Below, in pieces: positions 39,714 through 40,936 of a DNA stretch of 40,936 nucleotides. The DNA comes from CAZNRY01 sp964575675. Its GTDB lineage: Bacteria; Eisenbacteria; RBG-16-71-46; CAIMUX01; VGJL01. The stretch is from NCBI GenBank assembly GCA_964575675.1, contig CAZNRY010000010.1, positions 1 through 40,936 on the forward strand, written 5' to 3'. How positions within the stretch are numbered: the stretch's first letter is position 1; every line of letters begins with the position of its first letter. A program made the translations under genes and the position numbers. The notes beneath the pieces are model-generated. The model did no database searches. It was not told the origin of the DNA and was given only the letters and a program-made list of their open reading frames with translations.

Positions 39714-40799
39714 CTAATCCCGCAGCTCGCGGCCGGTCAGCTTGATGAAGACATTCTGGAGGCTCGGCTCGCGGATCGCGATCTCCTCGACCTCGATCCC
39801 GGCACGGAGGAGCATCGAAAGGAGATCCGCCGCGGAGCGCCCGCCGGCGCGCGCAGGTGCGGACTCACTGCCTGTGCCCGCGCCGGGCGTGCCGGATCCG
39901 GCGCTCACCCCTGCGACCCTCGCCTCCACCTTCGCCCCGCCCCCTCCCGTACCAGTCGCGCCGAACGTGACGGATGCCCCGCCGCCCGTTCCCCCGGTTC
40001 CCGCCCCCAGCGAGACCATCCCCGCCCTGTCCCCGAGCGACAGAACCTGGAGCCTCGGAGCCGCCGCCACCACCGTCTGGAACGCCCCGGCCGTGCACCC
40101 GCCGCGCAGCGTGATCACGGTTCCCTCTCCGACGAGGCGCCGCAGCTCCGGCACCGTCCCCTCCGCCAGGATGCGGCCGTGGTCCATGATCCCGACACGA
40201 TCGCACAGCGTCTCGGCTTCCTCGAGGTAGTGCGTCGTGTAGAGCACGGCAGTCCCCTCGCGCTGCAGCGCCCGCACGACGTCGAGGATGTTGATCCGCG
40301 CCTGCGGATCGATCCCGACCGTCGGCTCGTCGAGCAGGAGGATCTTGGGCCCGTGCACGAGACCGATCGCGAGGTTCAGCCTGCGCTTCATCCCGCCCGA
40401 GAACGTGCGGCTCTGCTGCTTCGAGTCGGGCGCGAGGCCGACCCTCTCGAGGGCCGCATTGACCTTCCCGCGCAGTTCGCTTCCGGCGAGACCATGGAGG
40501 GAGGCGAAGTAGGCGACATTCTCGTAGGCGGAGAGGGTTCCATAGATCGCGGTCTCTTGGGGAACGACGCCGAGCGCCCGCTTGGCGCGGATCGGGTCGG
40601 CCGCGAACTCCACGCCGTCAATGGCGATTCGCCCGCCGTCGGGCTTGAGCAGACCGGTCACGCACGAGATCGTCGTCGTCTTGCCCGCCCCGTTCGGCCC
40701 GAGGAGCCCGTAGATCGTCCCCGCCGCGACCTCGAACGAGATGCCGTCCACCGCGCGGGTCGAACCGAAGCTCTTTTGCAGATTCTGTACCTGGATCAC
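39714..40799 (-). CDS. ABC transporter ATPase with glycine-rich insertion
   Basis: A protein of 361 residues. Motifs in order: Walker A GPNGAGKTT (34-42), Q-loop GVVPQETAIYG, signature SGGMKRRLNLAIG (133-145), Walker B ILLLDEPTVGIDP (152-164), and the switch His in YTTHYLEEAE. This is the CcmA/NatA/DrrA-like group of drug or lipid exporters and supplies energy to the two ABC-2 permeases downstream. The C-terminal domain normally ends soon after the DrrA-type region. Here residues ~264-320 hold a low-complexity Gly/Ala/Ser/Thr insertion, after which the standard ending (IEVEEIAIREPSLQNVFIKL) resumes. A 113-base gap separates it from the next gene. Confidence 0.95.
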   Translation of the reverse strand: MIQVQNLQKSFGSTRAVDGISFEVAAGTIYGLLGPNGAGKTTTISCVTGLLKPDGGRIAIDGVEFAADPIRAKRALGVVPQETAIYGTLSAYENVAYFASLHGLAGSELRGKVNAALERVGLAPDSKQQSRTFSGGMKRRLNLAIGLVHGPKILLLDEPTVGIDPQARINILDVVRALQREGTAVLYTTHYLEEAETLCDRVGIMDHGRILAEGTVPELRRLVGEGTVITLRGGCTAGAFQTVVAAAPRLQVLSLGDRAGMVSLGAGTGGTGGGASVTFGATGTGGGGAKVEARVAGVSAGSGTPGAGTGSESAPARAGGRSAADLLSMLLRAGIEVEEIAIREPSLQNVFIKLTGRELRD

Positions 40800-40936
40800 C
40801 TTCGCCCCCCTGAACGAGTCAGCTGCGCGCCCGTTTCAGCGAACGAGCAAGAGTATCCCGGATCCATACGCAACGCGAGGGCGTTTGTTTCGAGGGAGGC
40901 TCGGCCGCTTCGGCCCGTCATCAGGGACAATCGTTA
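40800..40936. other. Right edge, upstream of the ABC operon
   Basis: These 137 bases precede the ABC ATPase gene and should hold its promoter. I could not pick out a convincing -35/-10 pair. The window ends before any further gene appears. Confidence 0.5.

Noticed and set aside
1..40936. tRNA, rRNA, CRISPR array or prophage genes
   Set aside because: None seen in the intergenic gaps by eye: no cloverleaf with GTTCGANNC, no rRNA-like segment, no integrase or phage structural gene.

Overview
This 40.9 kb window is high-GC, gene-dense bacterial DNA of Gram-negative type. Signs of this are many lipoproteins, OmpA-family proteins, and a secreted enzyme ending in a FlgD-like Ig / type IX-style C-terminal domain. 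That domain, a second C-terminal tail (SWGRVRSLFR / SWGRVRSLYR) on two unrelated secreted proteins, the GH57-DUF4912-GH57 cluster and a DUF6754 membrane operon together suggest an uncultivated FCB-related lineage such as Candidatus Eisenbacteria. The lineage is inferred; no rRNA or tRNA gene is visible to confirm it.

Left part (1-4861, minus strand): carB (5' part only) and carA, the two subunits of carbamoyl phosphate synthetase, then a secreted parallel beta-helix protein and an ADP-ribosylglycohydrolase-family protein. CarB similarity decays at about 250-330. The outermost 250 bases look like coding DNA of another organism on the other strand, so the left edge may be a chimeric join.

Middle (5298-27177, plus strand): Fe/Mn superoxide dismutase; an alpha-glucan cluster (GH57+DUF3536, DUF4912, GH57 branching-enzyme type, a secreted probable alpha/alpha toroid protein); a MoxR-DUF58-BatA operon followed by an OmpA lipoprotein; a tightly coupled four-gene membrane operon with a DUF6754 protein; a PD40 propeller lipoprotein; mfd; and a small secreted protein with the SWGRVRSLYR tail.

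Right part (27215-40799, mixed strands): a thioredoxin-fold protein and a divergent DinB protein; three minus-strand lipoproteins (TIM-barrel hydrolase-like, OmpA-like, small OB-like); a fused formiminotransferase-cyclodeaminase coupled to a propeller lipoprotein; a polytopic GT-C-like membrane protein; a secreted peptidylarginine deiminase homologue; and an ABC-2 export system (ATPase plus two permeases).

Between genes there are three copies of a roughly 75-bp dispersed repeat (5129, 13449, 28494) and a 162-bp element with perfect 18-bp inverted ends (5903-6064). The strongest candidates for undescribed biology are the SWGRVRS-[LF]-type tail, the DUF6754 operon, the secreted deiminase and the repeat family.
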